NCBI GenBank assembly: GCA_029204225.1
Contig: CM055096.1
Location: 3,159,352 to 3,223,351, forward strand
Direction: 5' to 3'
DNA: 64,000 nucleotides
From: Diphasiastrum complanatum
Taxonomy: Eukaryota > Streptophyta > Lycopodiopsida > Lycopodiales > Lycopodiaceae
This document shows, piece by piece, positions 34,845 through 45,720 of the stretch; within the stretch, counting starts at the first letter, position 1; every line of letters starts with the position of its first letter. Both the position numbers and the translations under genes were made by a program. The notes beneath the pieces were generated by a model that did not search any database, was not told where the DNA came from, and saw nothing but the letters and a program-made list of their open reading frames with translations.

Positions 34845-35444
34845 ATGATACGTCAATACCCTACAACAAGTTTTGTCTATCAAAATAATTATAAAAATCT
34901 ATCTTTTTTATGTGAATGTATTCTAGAGCAGATTATAATGTACATCCTATATACAATTCACAACTTCCAAAGGGATTTATACAAACTTGAGGATGACCAT
35001 AGTGCTTGTGTCATCACTCACATGAGGCAGCTCATGCATCTGAAATTCAACAAGGACATTTTAAAGGATTGGCATAAAAAAGATGATAAAGACAATAATT
35101 ATATCGTTGACCAGTTGAATAGAGAGTTTCCACTCCCCTCCCGTGATAGGCAATTGCATAAAAAATGGATGGTGAGCTGCATGAGAGGTGTGATGAGCCA
35201 CCGCAAATCGAAGATCCGAGATGTGGTTAAATATGTCATATCTGGGACGTCTCACATGCACAAGGAAGATTGGAAGTTAGGGAGGAAAGAGTTACAAGAA
35301 AATCTAGATTGCTTCAAGGAACAATTAGAGACACCTAAGAAGCGACTGGAGACTACAGTGCCTTCTCTCTTGGATAGTGGCGGCCAGGGTTCTTTTCATG
35401 CCCATTTTGTAAGTCTCCCACCCATTCAAATTTTATCTTGCTAA
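34845..35444 (+). other. ORF X, U copy 3 (unrecognised, 199 codons)
   Basis: The frame runs from MIRQYPTTSFVYQNN to FHAHFVSLPPIQILSC. The part shared with copy 2 starts near residue 65 (LMHLKFNKDILKDWHKKDDK) and includes HKKWMVSCMRGVMSHRKSKI and WKLGRKELQENLDCFKEQLE. After a GT-bounded gap, 35509-35645 (FPVKWSPTKEKTNMCMPT) also matches the copy 2 strand. The first 60 residues are lower in complexity and probably not coding. The charged helical core may be a captured exon or a transposon accessory protein; I recognise no family. Confidence 0.45.
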
Positions 35445-35645
35445 TCTTCTTGCACTATCCTAAATTATTGTTTATTTGTTTAAATACTAATCACAATTTT
35501 GTTAGTTTATGCAAAAGTTCCCCGTAAAATGGTCTCCCACCAAGGAGAAAACAAACATGTGTATGCCAACAATATGCAATTATTATTCAAATTATTGGAG
35601 AGACAAGGAGTGGGAATGGATTGGGATGATACTTCTGAGGTATGG

Positions 35646-36209
35646 CTTCAAAATATATTTTAACTATACTGAAGAAACAAAATGTTTCTTTTACCAAAGC
35701 TCTGCTAGCTCTCAACTCCCAATCTGACAAAAAGACACGAAAACGAAATGTTCGTGAACTGCACGAACAACAAGAGAAGGTCAAACGACACGAATCGACA
35801 CATAAATCTTCGTGACACGAAACCCTTTGCACTCCAAAAGACCAGGAAGATCAAACGAGTACCATGATGTACAAATCTCTGATCTGACATGATGACATCA
35901 ACAAAAGAGCGTTAGGACGTGCCTAATCCACCACTCTTGTAATCCATGATTAGTTATAGATTGTTTAGTCTATCTAATCAAAAATGATACTCTGAATGTA
36001 TGCAATTGCTAGATGCATAAAATACACACAGACACAGATAAACAAAATACAGAATAGAATAGAAGTCCGCCTGTGAACGAGACAATTTTTTAAGCAGGAT
36101 CCAAAGAGATTCAAGAAGTCCACTAGTAAGCAAGATACTGCTCGTGGGAGAACACCGCTTTTCTCACACCAATGCGCTATGTTGATCTCAATCTCGAACA
36201 TATGCCTTG
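35646..36209. other. Spacer, nothing recognised
   Basis: About 560 bases between the end of U copy 3 and a copia LTR. A patch at about 35730-35820 is rich in 'acgaa' words (ACGAAAACGAAATGTTCGTG) but shows no clear unit length. Confidence 0.4.
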
Positions 36210-36387
36210 TGTGAAAGATTCAACTAGTTTCATCACATTTTGCAATATTTTCATATTTGGCATATTGAGACCAAAACTTGTTTTAGACTTAGAGGTTGGC
36301 TTTTCAAAGTTCATTAGTTTAAATTTCATTTGAATAAACACTTTTTGAAAGTGTAGGAAAGATAGAATGCGAGTTTGAGTAGAGATT
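36210..36387 (+). repeat. Truncated 5' LTR of a minimal copia element
   Basis: It begins TGTGAAAGATTCAACTAG and matches 36880-37035 with a 16-base difference near 36330. It is joined directly to RNase H coding sequence at about 36388, so the rest of the LTR, the leader and most of gag-pol are gone. Confidence 0.75.
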
Positions 36388-36884
36388 TGGATTTTCAGAC
36401 TCGGACTATGCTAGAGATGTAATGGATAGGAAATCCATTAGTGCTTATTGTATTTTCATAGGTGATGGAGCTATATCATGGATGTCAAAGAAACAAGCCA
36501 CTATCTCATTGTCATCTAGTGAGGCCAAGTACAAAGCTCTTACACATTGCACAAAAGGAGATGGTATGGATCAAAAGGATGATAAAGGATCTTCACTTGC
36601 TGGATTTTTCAGAGAGCCCAATCATCTTTTGTGACAATCAATCAGCCCAAAGAATGGCATCCAATCCTATCTTTCATGCTAGGAGCAAGCATATTGAGAT
36701 ACAATATCATTTTGTGAGGGAGCAAGTCATTGCAAAGGAGGTGGAGCTTCAACATGTGTCTTCAAGGGAATGTGTAGCTGATATCTTCATCAAAGCATTG
36801 GGAAAAGACTTGTTCATGAAGCATAGGACTTCACTTGGAGTATTATCAAAGTCTATGCTAAAACTAGTTGAAGAGGGAGTGTGA
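36388..36884 (+). pseudogene. Copia RNase H remnant between two LTR pieces
   Basis: The reading frames give DSDYARDVMDRKSISAYCIF, then WMSKKQATISLSSSEAKYKA, a frameshift near 36545, IIFCDNQSAQRMASNPIFHA, RSKHIEIQYHFVREQV and ADIFIKALGKDLF. All RNase H landmarks (D-S-D, S-S-S-E-A, D-N-Q-S, R-S-K-H-I) are recognisable. The frame stops at TGA 36882-36884 inside the LTR start, after the polypurine tract AAGAGGGAG. Only the pol C-terminus is left. Confidence 0.92.
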
Positions 36885-37050
36885 AAGATTCAACTAGTTT
36901 CATCACATTTTGCAATATTTCCATATTTGGCATATTGAGGCCAAAACTTGTTTTAGACTTAGAGGTTGACTTTTCAAAGTTCATTAGTCTAAATACTTTT
37001 TGAAAGTGTGGGAAAGATAGAATGCGAATTTGAGTAGATTCAATTTGAAT
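36880..37050 (+). repeat. 3' LTR of the minimal copia element (start)
   Basis: TGTGAAAGATTCAACTAG recurs here, following the polypurine tract. Only the first ~170 bases can be confirmed by comparison with 36210-36387; the LTR probably extends several hundred bases further, but no end or target duplication was found. Confidence 0.75.
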
Positions 37051-38170
37051 AAGCTGGGTACATTGAATCTACACCCAATCTCGAGGGCTGTCCTAATCAC
37101 CCTGTACTCCTAGGTCAGTGAGAGTTGATGTTGGCAATCATCTACTATGTACATAAGTGATTAAGCTCCAATACGATGGTTATCTACTATAGGACACATT
37201 GGGCAGTAGTAGTTAATTGTTTATAATCATTTATCAATACATACAAGTAGTAGATCACTTCTGTAGAGACAAGTGCAGAGACAAGACAGGTGCACATTAG
37301 TTTTCAAGGCCAATGCAAGGTAGATCATACTGTGTATCGTAATTTCTTTCATGATCACTTTTTGCTTAATATGAAGTGCTCAGTCCTTGTCTCATATCAC
37401 TGAGTGTATTTTCAATTTACTATTTATTCAATCACATTTATCTACTTCATCGTCCTTGCTAGCGAACGACAGATTCTTGGATAAGTGTTTTACGTCCGCT
37501 GCCATTGTTCATCCTCACTCTCTCTACTCCATTACAATTTCCAACAATATATGAGGGCTTATACTGAGGTGTGCAACTTTTCATTTGTGCCTGAAAGAAT
37601 AAGGTCAACACACGGAAGCCTAGCATTGCTAACTAACCTCGTGCCCATATTTTTTGCTATCATTTTAGGAAATGCTCCAAAATGGCATTGGATGCCTCTG
37701 CCTTCTTGTAATCATTTATGAAGAAATTCTCACAAAGACTAGGAATTTTGAGATGATGTTGTCAAGTGTTTGATGGGTGAATGCACCATTCATATTTTAT
37801 TTTGGAGACATTGCTTGTTGTTATTCCAATGAAAAATGAGAGGAATATACGAGCGGTTGTGTAAATAGTTAGTAGTTACTATGAATGAAAAGATGATAGT
37901 TGTGCCCTCATCGAATGTCATTGTGTGGGATAGGAATCAGGATATGCATGAGATAATAAAGTATTAGATGATCCCAAGAGCATATCACCTCTTGACTCGC
38001 GAGAGGATCATGACATGTGTGTGTGTGTGTGTTAAATGGGTGTGGTTAGTTAAGTATTTGTCAATCAAGCATTAATTTTATGGGTAGTACCTGTGTTGTT
38101 TGTCACTCTATTCATGTAGGTTCAAAAATCAAAATCATTTCTCCGTTCATGGTACAAATGTTTGAGAGGA
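37051..38170. other. Probable LTR remainder and spacer
   Basis: No gene recognised. A (TG)n run lies at about 38012-38032. Confidence 0.4.
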
Positions 38171-38179
38171 TTTTAAAAT

Positions 38180-39454
38180 TCATTGGCTACCACTCTTAAC
38201 ATGGCTCTGTCGCTTCGCACCAAGACAGATTGTGAACAGAGATAACAGAGGAGACTGGGAATCCTTAGTACAGACCGTGAAGAGAGATTGGAGAGGAGAC
38301 TGAGAATCCCTGTGAATGGCTGAATGAGAGCCCCAGGTTTCAACTCATAAGCGGGTCCCTTTATGGCCGACAGGTTGTTCACCAGACAGGCGTAATGGTT
38401 TGCTAACCCATGCTCCCGAAGGACGTCAACAACCGATTTGTGTTCTATCCAAAATTCCTGGCCCAAACTCTCCATTTTATCGATGTAAATGGCTGATTTT
38501 GAGTCTTGAGCCTCAGGATGTAGGAGCACCAAGTACCCACAATGTCCAAAGAACAGAGCCTCCTCATCACCAGCTGCACTTTCAAGAATGAACTTAAACA
38601 GTTGGGTAAGTGGCCACAAACACTGCATATTCTGCTCCAGCTTATGTGCCATTGTCACCACCAGAATCCCCGTTACAATCTCTAAGATAGCCTTCGTTGT
38701 CTGGACCTCGCATGTTTCGCTCATCATGTCCACAAACCACTTTGCTATTGGGAACGACATCATGCTTGGACACCAAATTATGGAAATACTGGCGATAACG
38801 AGAATTGACATAGTCTGCAAGCTCCAGGTTGGCGAATGGCGCCGTCCCAAATGTGATGCAGCTCACCCTGTCCAAGACAAGCTTCTGGTGCCCAGAAACA
38901 GCCGCCAAAGCCTCCAGCATCCTTATTGTTACGAGAGAGGTTACTGCACCCCTTAGAGAATGCCCAGTGAAAACTAGTTTCTCTCCTGCTCTTAGCAAAT
39001 TCAGAAATAGGTCGATAGGCAAGCTCAGGGCCCGCTCCAAGAACCCAATGCGTGCACGTCCTTTTCTGGTGAAAGCAACAGGAACCTTGGCAACCTTGGC
39101 ATCTTGGACAATGTCAGAGAGAGAGAAGGTTCCACGGCATGCCACGACGATGTACCCATTGCTGCTACGAACCATCACAAAATTCTGTTTCCGATCTGAT
39201 CGTGTACTGGTCGCTGATGCCATGGAGGAGGCGTGATCTCGGTGGTAGATAAGCTCATACTTACTGGTATTCAAGTCATAGCTTCGATTCAAGGCTTGGA
39301 CTGCACCTTCACTTGTGGACTCGTAAGATGCTCTTGTTGCTATTAGAGAATCAATAATTTCTTGTTTCATGTACTCAATTTCTTCTGTATTTGAGCAGTC
39401 GTTTACCACTTGGGTCTCGCCTTTGAGCAAATGCTCTCTCTGTGAACTAGTCAT
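38180..39454 (-). pseudogene. Lipase class 3-like alpha/beta hydrolase, frameshifted
   Basis: From the ATG at 39454 the minus-strand frame shows IVVACRGTFSLSDIVQDAKV (R-G-T motif), LVFTGHSLRGAVTSLVTIRM (nucleophile elbow; usual GHSLGG, here Arg at the fifth residue), VSCITFGTAPFANLEL and FHNLVSKHDVVPNSKV (the catalytic Asp region HDxVP). The frame then shifts between about 38640 and 38760 into one reading AHKLEQNMQCLWPLTQLFKF, GHCGYLVLLHPEAQDSKSAI and HKSVVDVLREHGLANHYACL, stopping at 38173. This matches the lipase class 3 fold; total about 425 codons. EDS1/PAD4-like proteins share this domain, but nothing here decides that. The frameshift and G-to-R change suggest a pseudogene; a spliced intron at the shift is an alternative. 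Its 5' part is duplicated at 12768-13372. Confidence 0.8.
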
Positions 39455-40570
39455 CCTTAAGGGTTGGTTCAGAAATGGCTAATCTGGCGAAAATTAAAGT
39501 TTATGTATGTCTTATAACACCGGCAACAATCTTGATGATTTCTTCAAGCCGCATATATCTCTCGTTTAGCTTCAATTTTCCTTAGGAGATCTACTGCAAA
39601 CAATCACGTCTTCACTTGTTATAGTTCTGTGGGAGAGCTGTGTACTTGGGAGATCGACCTCCAAGATTCGGAAAGTTCGATTTCACCTTTTACAGTGTTC
39701 CCCATATCATACACGTGATCCCAGTCGAAAGATCAAAGAAGAAACTGAGTGTGAATAACAATCCCAAACGGGATCACATCTGTGGAGGACTCAAAAAGAG
39801 AGAGGCGTAGAGAGTTATGTAAGGGCCGGGGACAGAACTCCACTCCTATATGTAAGGATTAGGAGTGGTATCGATATTACGACATTCGAATAGGCCGTGA
39901 TCTATTCAGGTCAAACCGCGTCTACACCCCATCGTCTAAGTTCAACATAAGATGGTCCACTGCAAAAACCTGTGCAATAACTAAGGATGGTGACCAGTTT
40001 AGAGGTGGTTGGCGCTCTGATGTAATTATTTGATGAGAGCCCTTAAACTCCAAAACTGGGTTTGTACAAGTAATTCGTGAGAGTGTATCCACATGAGCTG
40101 ATCTTTTGCGTAATGTTATACTTTGAATCTCTTCAATAACAGCTCTAAATTTTTCTACTATGCGTTGGCTGCAGATCAGGTCTGAGCACTTCATATTGGT
40201 CAACGTGAACCGATCTTTTGCGGAATATTAGTATACTTCTCAGAATTACGCCAATAACAGTTGTCAATCTTCAAGTATGTCCGATCTTTTACGTATAATA
40301 TATTTGTGTACCTCAAATGACAGTTTAGAATCTTCATGTATGTATGGGTCCACTTGTATGGGTCTCTGAATTACCCCAGTAAGTAATAGTTGTCGATCTC
40401 TCATGTATGTTTTGAATAACACATCGCATGCAAGCGCCCAGTGCTGATCAGGGTGTAAGTAATATAAGTCCGCCATCAGTGTGTTTAAGTAATCCGATCT
40501 TTTAGTAACATCAGTGTGTGTAAAATTCAATTTAGTATATTTTGAATTCCTCAAATAACAGTAAATTTTT
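39455..40570. repeat. Upstream region of the lipase with degenerate tandem repeats
   Basis: 39455-39592 is shared with the 13234-13372 copy. At about 40097-40570 a phrase close to CCGATCTTTT(G/A)CGTAATA, then CAATAACAG and TTC(A/G)TGTATGTATGG, recurs at irregular spacing (about 40097, 40210, 40279, 40495). The units are heavily decayed. No promoter element can be assigned. Confidence 0.5.
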
Positions 40571-40766
40571 CGTATATGTATGGGTGCGGTAAGTCAAGGG
40601 TGGGCCTTCTTCATCATCGTGTGCACCTGCTACTTCAAAGCTCACATTTTACATAAAATTTGTGTCGACGTTAGACACGGCTTGTTTAGACCTCGTCAGT
40701 TAAAGATGGTTGGTGAGCATTTATTCCGCTGCACTCACGGTTTAACCAACATACCACCAAAACATA

Positions 40767-40916
40767 AAACCCGTCAAGATCAATCAAAACTGACAGCATA
40801 CTTTTTCTATGACATGCTTGCAGTGGGTAATAAACGAGATTAAACCCGTCAAGATCAATCAAAACTGATAGCATACTTTTTCTATGACATGCTTGCAGTG
40901 GGTAATAAACGAGATT
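40767..40916. repeat. Exact tandem duplication, 75-bp period
   Basis: AAACCCGTCAAGATCAATC starts both units (40767 and 40842). The two 75-base copies differ at about one position, so this is a recent duplication. Confidence 0.92.
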
Positions 40917-41099
40917 AACGGAGTATTGAAAACTAGACATGAATTCACAATTGCTAGAGAATAAAAAGATGAAACATAAAGCTAGTGTGTAATTCCCCAT
41001 AGATTATTATATATTCAAGAAGAGGTAATATACCAAGAGCATCAATAAGCTATTCAGATGTGTAGCCCCAGGCCGTGCTTAGGTTTGCTTTGTATTTTG

Positions 41100-41680
41100 A
41101 AAGCACCTCCATGAGCAAAATATCCATCATCCTTTTTTTCACCTCAAAAAGCTGTCATTCTCTCTCTAGGGAATGTGTGTGCTCTCTCCTATCTTTAAGG
41201 AATGTGCGTCTGAATGTACGTGATCTCTATACATAATGTGCATTCTCTCTTTGCCTTATCACTTGGCATTACATCGTGGAAGGCCCCAGGACATGCTAGT
41301 GCCAAGTGTCATACATTTTAGCTAAATTGTAAACCGCCAAACAACTGCTCACTACACTGAATTTCAGCAAATCCCATAAAGTTCTGAAGTCCCATAAATA
41401 TGATGCCTAAGTAAATCCTTCATTAATGTAACAACCTCCAAATTTTTTAGAGTGTATTTGGAGGTTGCTTTATTTGGCATAATATTGCACCTGAATTTAT
41501 CATACACGGATTTATGGATCATTAAATACATTACACATTTGTAAGGTACTATTACTATAAAGGACATAAATATATGGCAGAGGTGGCTCTTAATTGCAAA
41601 TATTTTCGGATGCTAATGCATTCCACAAGAAGCAACTTTCACAAGCATGGTATGAAATGTTTTTTTTTAATAATTTTGTC
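41100..41680. repeat. R2 repeat, copy 1, with a strong hairpin
   Basis: This matches 57640-58080 in reverse, including AACAACCTCCAAA...TTTGGAGGTTG (41429-41470), a hairpin with arms of at least 10 bases and a loop of about 15. Near 41568-41605 it runs into a scrap of ORF Y (ATGGCAGAGGTGGCTC), and about 41605-41680 resembles 56500-56590 of U. So R2, Y and U pieces are mixed here. Short poly-CTT (41806-41830) follows. Confidence 0.6.
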
Positions 41681-42109
41681 ATAACGTTACCTCTATGTTT
41701 AAAGAGGATCAATAGTAACACATATTATAAGTTGTCATTTTATAATCAAAGCTCATTCATTTTGCAAAATGTAGAAAATCTACATACATGGAGTATAACA
41801 TTTTCGCTCTTCTTCTTCTTCTTCTTCTCCCTTCTGGTCGTGTCTTGAAACATGCTCTGCAATGTAGGTGCTCGATTCAATGATTGATGTGGGGTCCAAG
41901 CGCATAAAAGAGGAATCCTTAGCAGTGCGAATAAAGGTTCGAAGATCTTTGTTGGCAGACAAATGTTTCTCTGGATCGTAATTTAGGCCTAAACCAGAAA
42001 GATTGCCCTAGTTCGGATTGTTATATGCAACGTTGTTGGATCAACACTGTTTTGATGCAGAGAATGAACTATACACAGCTCATTCTCAGCGCGCAAATGA
42101 GATCTCGAT

Positions 42110-42605
42110 TATAGTGGACCAACATGCCACTCATTTTCACCCATTTTTGCCCACCTCACTTGACATGCTTCCATCCCTTGCTTCCTGCTCCTTGCTCTCG
42201 GACACCTATGGGTCCTACTGTTCATGCGACCTTCACATGTGAAATTCGAAAAACTTCTTTGGGTTGGGAAACTTGAGCCACCCTATCTTAGGCTTTTTCC
42301 CTTTGGCATTTAGGCTACCAAGGCCCGAGTGTTCCCCCCATCTGCCCACTTGCGAGAGTGGATGAGGCACTTAGCATTGAACATGGGAGAAACCCGGCGA
42401 GTGAGTCTATACTCGGGTGCTGCCTTCCCCTCTCTCTCTCTCTCTTAGAGTTGTTAGAGTTTTCTTGGCAAATCAACGAGTTTTTGGACACAAGTTGCCC
42501 CCGAGGCTCATCCCAAGAACATGTCTACCTAAGCGTCAATGCCCCCTTGGTCTACATGTCGGCTTCATCTTTGATGAAATTCCATACCTTGCCAGGTTGG
42601 TCCAA
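42110..42605 (+). repeat. R1 partial third copy
   Basis: GGACACCTATGGGTCCTACTG to about 42605 matches the outer part of the R1 right arm (62060-62620), with an internal deletion that removes the segment corresponding to 62110-62265. The frame YLSVNAPLVYMS is shared with both arms. It shows that R1 is a dispersed repeat. Confidence 0.75.
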
Positions 42606-42639
42606 TTAAATTACTCAAATTTCTATTTTGAGTGATAAG

Positions 42640-45600
42640 GACCAAAACCGTATGTTAGGAATCAAATATGGGCTATCTCAACTTATAACCTTCAAATACG
42701 AGCTATTTGAATTTCCTAAATTTCACCATCCTTGAATTTGGTTAGCCAATGTGCAAGCTCGAGTCGTTATTAGAGCCAATATTGGTCTATCTCGAATTAG
42801 AGGCTTCAGATTCGATCAATCTTGAGTCATCGAGGTCAATCCCATCAACAAAGGGCCAATATCATGTACTAAATGCAATATTGGTCATTCCAAAGCATAA
42901 AAGGGAGAAGTGCATCCTCCCTCACACTTTTGGAGTGTATCCAAGATAGGAGGAGAAGCTTGGACTTTGGAAAACAAAATTGAGCCATTTTTTGTGATAT
43001 GAATTAAACTCATTGATACAAAAAGAAAAGAATCCATGTTGATTATGTCATTACATAGTAGTCAATTCTAATCACTCAATGAGTTATGTTGAGTGACAAG
43101 GGTCAAAATCAAGATATTTCTCAACATTGGCATCTGATTCAAGTGATAGACGTTAAATTATAGCATATCAGTTGTGGGGGTCAATTCTATTAATAAGGGA
43201 TCTTTGTAGGTAGAAAGCTCATGTAGTCGAAGTTCTACTACAATGCCTTCACGTCTAAACTTCCTAAAGATTCCTTCCGCATTAAAATCACTCACTATAG
43301 CCTCACATTATGCCTAGAGATTGATGCTTTCCATTTGCTTAGGGACCTCCACCCAATCCTCGTTTGGCTACTTAATTGATGTCCCATAGATTCGCGCTAC
43401 GATGTCATTAATTCCTATAGATTTTTCCCTAAAAAATGACCTATGGTCAATCGAACGACACAAAACATATGTGCATGATCAAGTCTTATGATAACTCATG
43501 ATACTAAGAATCAAGTTTATCATCTTAAGGTCATATGACTAGCGATCAATGACGATTAGAGGTATTGCTCTAGTTCTATTTTTATAGATGTGTCACAATC
43601 ACTCAATGAGATATGTCAACTCATAAAGATCACTTATACAAGTTTGACATTGAATTTGGGCTTCTACATTTTTCAAAACTCAATGTTTCTCAAGCTCAAT
43701 CAATTAGCAATCTAGAGTGATATGAGCCGAAAGCAATGATAGAAATCAACTTTATGTTGTCTCAAGTGATAATGATCAATTCCACCCTTGAGATCTAGCA
43801 ATCTGAACTCCTAGACTCAATATTGGTCAAATTCAATCATTGAATGATCCATGTCAAAGAAAGAGTATAAAAGTTATATTGCAACATAGGCATCAAAGTA
43901 AAGATATTGGAAGTGACAAACAATGTACCTGAGATACATTGAGTGATACGGGTCAAGTTCATCGAAAATGAATTCAACTAAACTAAAAAATGTTCATATC
44001 TTTATGCTCTTGCATCTATGGATGATTTCATAAGATGTGGTTAATTAGCTGAAGGTCAAAACTGGAAGTTTCTGAAGCTCAATCAGTAAGTGAGCAATCC
44101 ATAGTGATTTGAGCAAAAAACAAGGTGTCTTTACTGATAGAATTCAAATGTAAGCTATCTCACGTGATAAGGATCAATTTCATCATTAACATATTGAGAT
44201 CGAGCAATTTGAAATTCCTAAACTTAATCTTTGTCAAATTCAATCATTGAATGATACATGTCAAAGAAAAATATCCAAATTATATTGCAATGTAGGCATC
44301 AAAGTGAATCAAATTCAAGCTACCTCAAAGATATGCATGAAATTTGTGACGTCTAAATTTCTAAAACTTGATGGTTCTTAAGTTTGATTACTTGATGTGC
44401 AATCTTGATTTCAATCACTCATTGGAATATGCCGATTGATAAAGATCCAAAATACAAGTTTGGCATTAAACTATCTCAAGTGATATACAAATCTGGGTTA
44501 TTACATTTTTAGAACTTGTTTCTCAAACTCAATCAATAAGTGAGCAATATAGAGTGATATGAGCTAAAAACAAGTTGTCTTTAGTGATAGAAATCAAATT
44601 TAAGCTATCTCGGTTAAGGATCAATTCCATCCATAACATGTTGAGATCGAGCAACAGGAAATTCTTAAAGTCAATATTGGTAAAATTCAATCTTTCAATG
44701 ATCCACGTCAAAGAAAAATATCAAAATTATATTTCAACATAGGCATCAAAGTAAAGATATCTAAAGTGATAGACATTAAATCTAAGATACATTGAGTGAT
44801 ACATGTCAAGTTCCTTAAAAAGGAGTTGAACTTGAACAATTTGAATGTCCTAAATTCAAAAATGTTCAAATTACATGACTCAATGAAATATATCAAGTGA
44901 TAGTGATCACAACTACATGTCAAGCATCAAAATTGAATTTTCTTGGGTAATATGCATACAATTTGACTAGTCTGAATGTTGTAAACTTGAAATTCCTACG
45001 ATTCAATCGAGCAATATTCGATGATAAGGGCCAAAATTAAGCTATCTTGAGTTATAGAAAACAAAATGGAGCCATTTGTAGTGATATGGATTAAACTCAT
45101 GGATACACAAACAAAAGTAGCCAATCTGATCCTCGAATTGCAAATGGTTAATTTTAATCTCTAAACGAGTTATGCTGATTGACAAGGGTCAAAATCAAGA
45201 TAGCTTACAACATAGGTATCAAGTCACACATGTCAAATTGGAGCTATATTAGGTTGTAGGAATCAATTTGATTAATAGGAGATTGGACTAGAGCAATTCA
45301 AATGTCTCACACTCAAGGTTGGACGAACTAAATCACTAGATGAGCTTTGTCATGTGCTAAGGACCAAAACTGCATTTCAAACATAGACTTTAATGAGCCA
45401 TTTGAATGTTTAAAACTTAAGATTTAATATATTGAATCAACCAATGAGTGATCTTGAGGTTAAGGACCAATGTTGAGCTATCGTGCGTGATATAAACAAA
45501 TTTAAGTCTCAAGTGATTAAAATCACATGTTTGGAACCGAAATCAAGCTATCTTGTATGATGTGGTTCAAGCTTGAGCCATTTAAAAGATTCCATGAATT

Positions 45601-45720
45601 TGATCACTCAATGAGAATCTTGAATTATACGATTCAAAATTAAGCTATCTTGGGTGAACAAAACCAAATTTGAGCTATCTTCGACATTACTATGGCACTT
45701 AAAAACAAAATGCTAGAACG
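42640..45720. repeat. Degenerate tandem array with ~410-435-bp higher-order period
   Basis: The segment 'gagatc(t/g)agcaa ... caaattcaatcattgaatga ... atgtcaaagaaa ... gcatcaaagt' recurs at about 43795, 44205 and 44640 (spacing about 410 and 435). The preceding part ('ctcaatcaataagtgagcaa ... gtgatatgagc ... gaaatcaaattt ... ctatctc') recurs at about 43700, 44075 and 44525. Outside this core, 42640-43660 and 44930-45720 hold more decayed forms of phrases such as 'aagctatcttgagtgata'. No open frame. It could be an old satellite-like array; no CpG-rich or gene signal seen. Confidence 0.75.

Larger units (their letters stand above)
31117..35645 (+). repeat. Composite repeat U, copy 3 body
   Basis: This continues the U head after the copia insertion and is the longest version in the window (about 4.7 kb once the copia element and solo LTR are subtracted). 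In order: a region shared with 12300-11560 and 46752-47130; GAGGGATATAT(T/C)GAGGG repeats near 31955-32050; a region ending in FCP1-like exon copy 3; and ORF X. No terminal inverted repeat or LTR structure was found at its ends, so its mode of spread is unknown. Confidence 0.7.

Noticed and set aside
38180-39454. Calling the lipase EDS1 or PAD4
   Set aside because: Only the lipase class 3 domain is recognisable; the C-terminal part shows no feature I can tie to the EDS1 family.
41806-41830. CTT microsatellite as a functional element
   Set aside because: Simple repeat with no supporting context.
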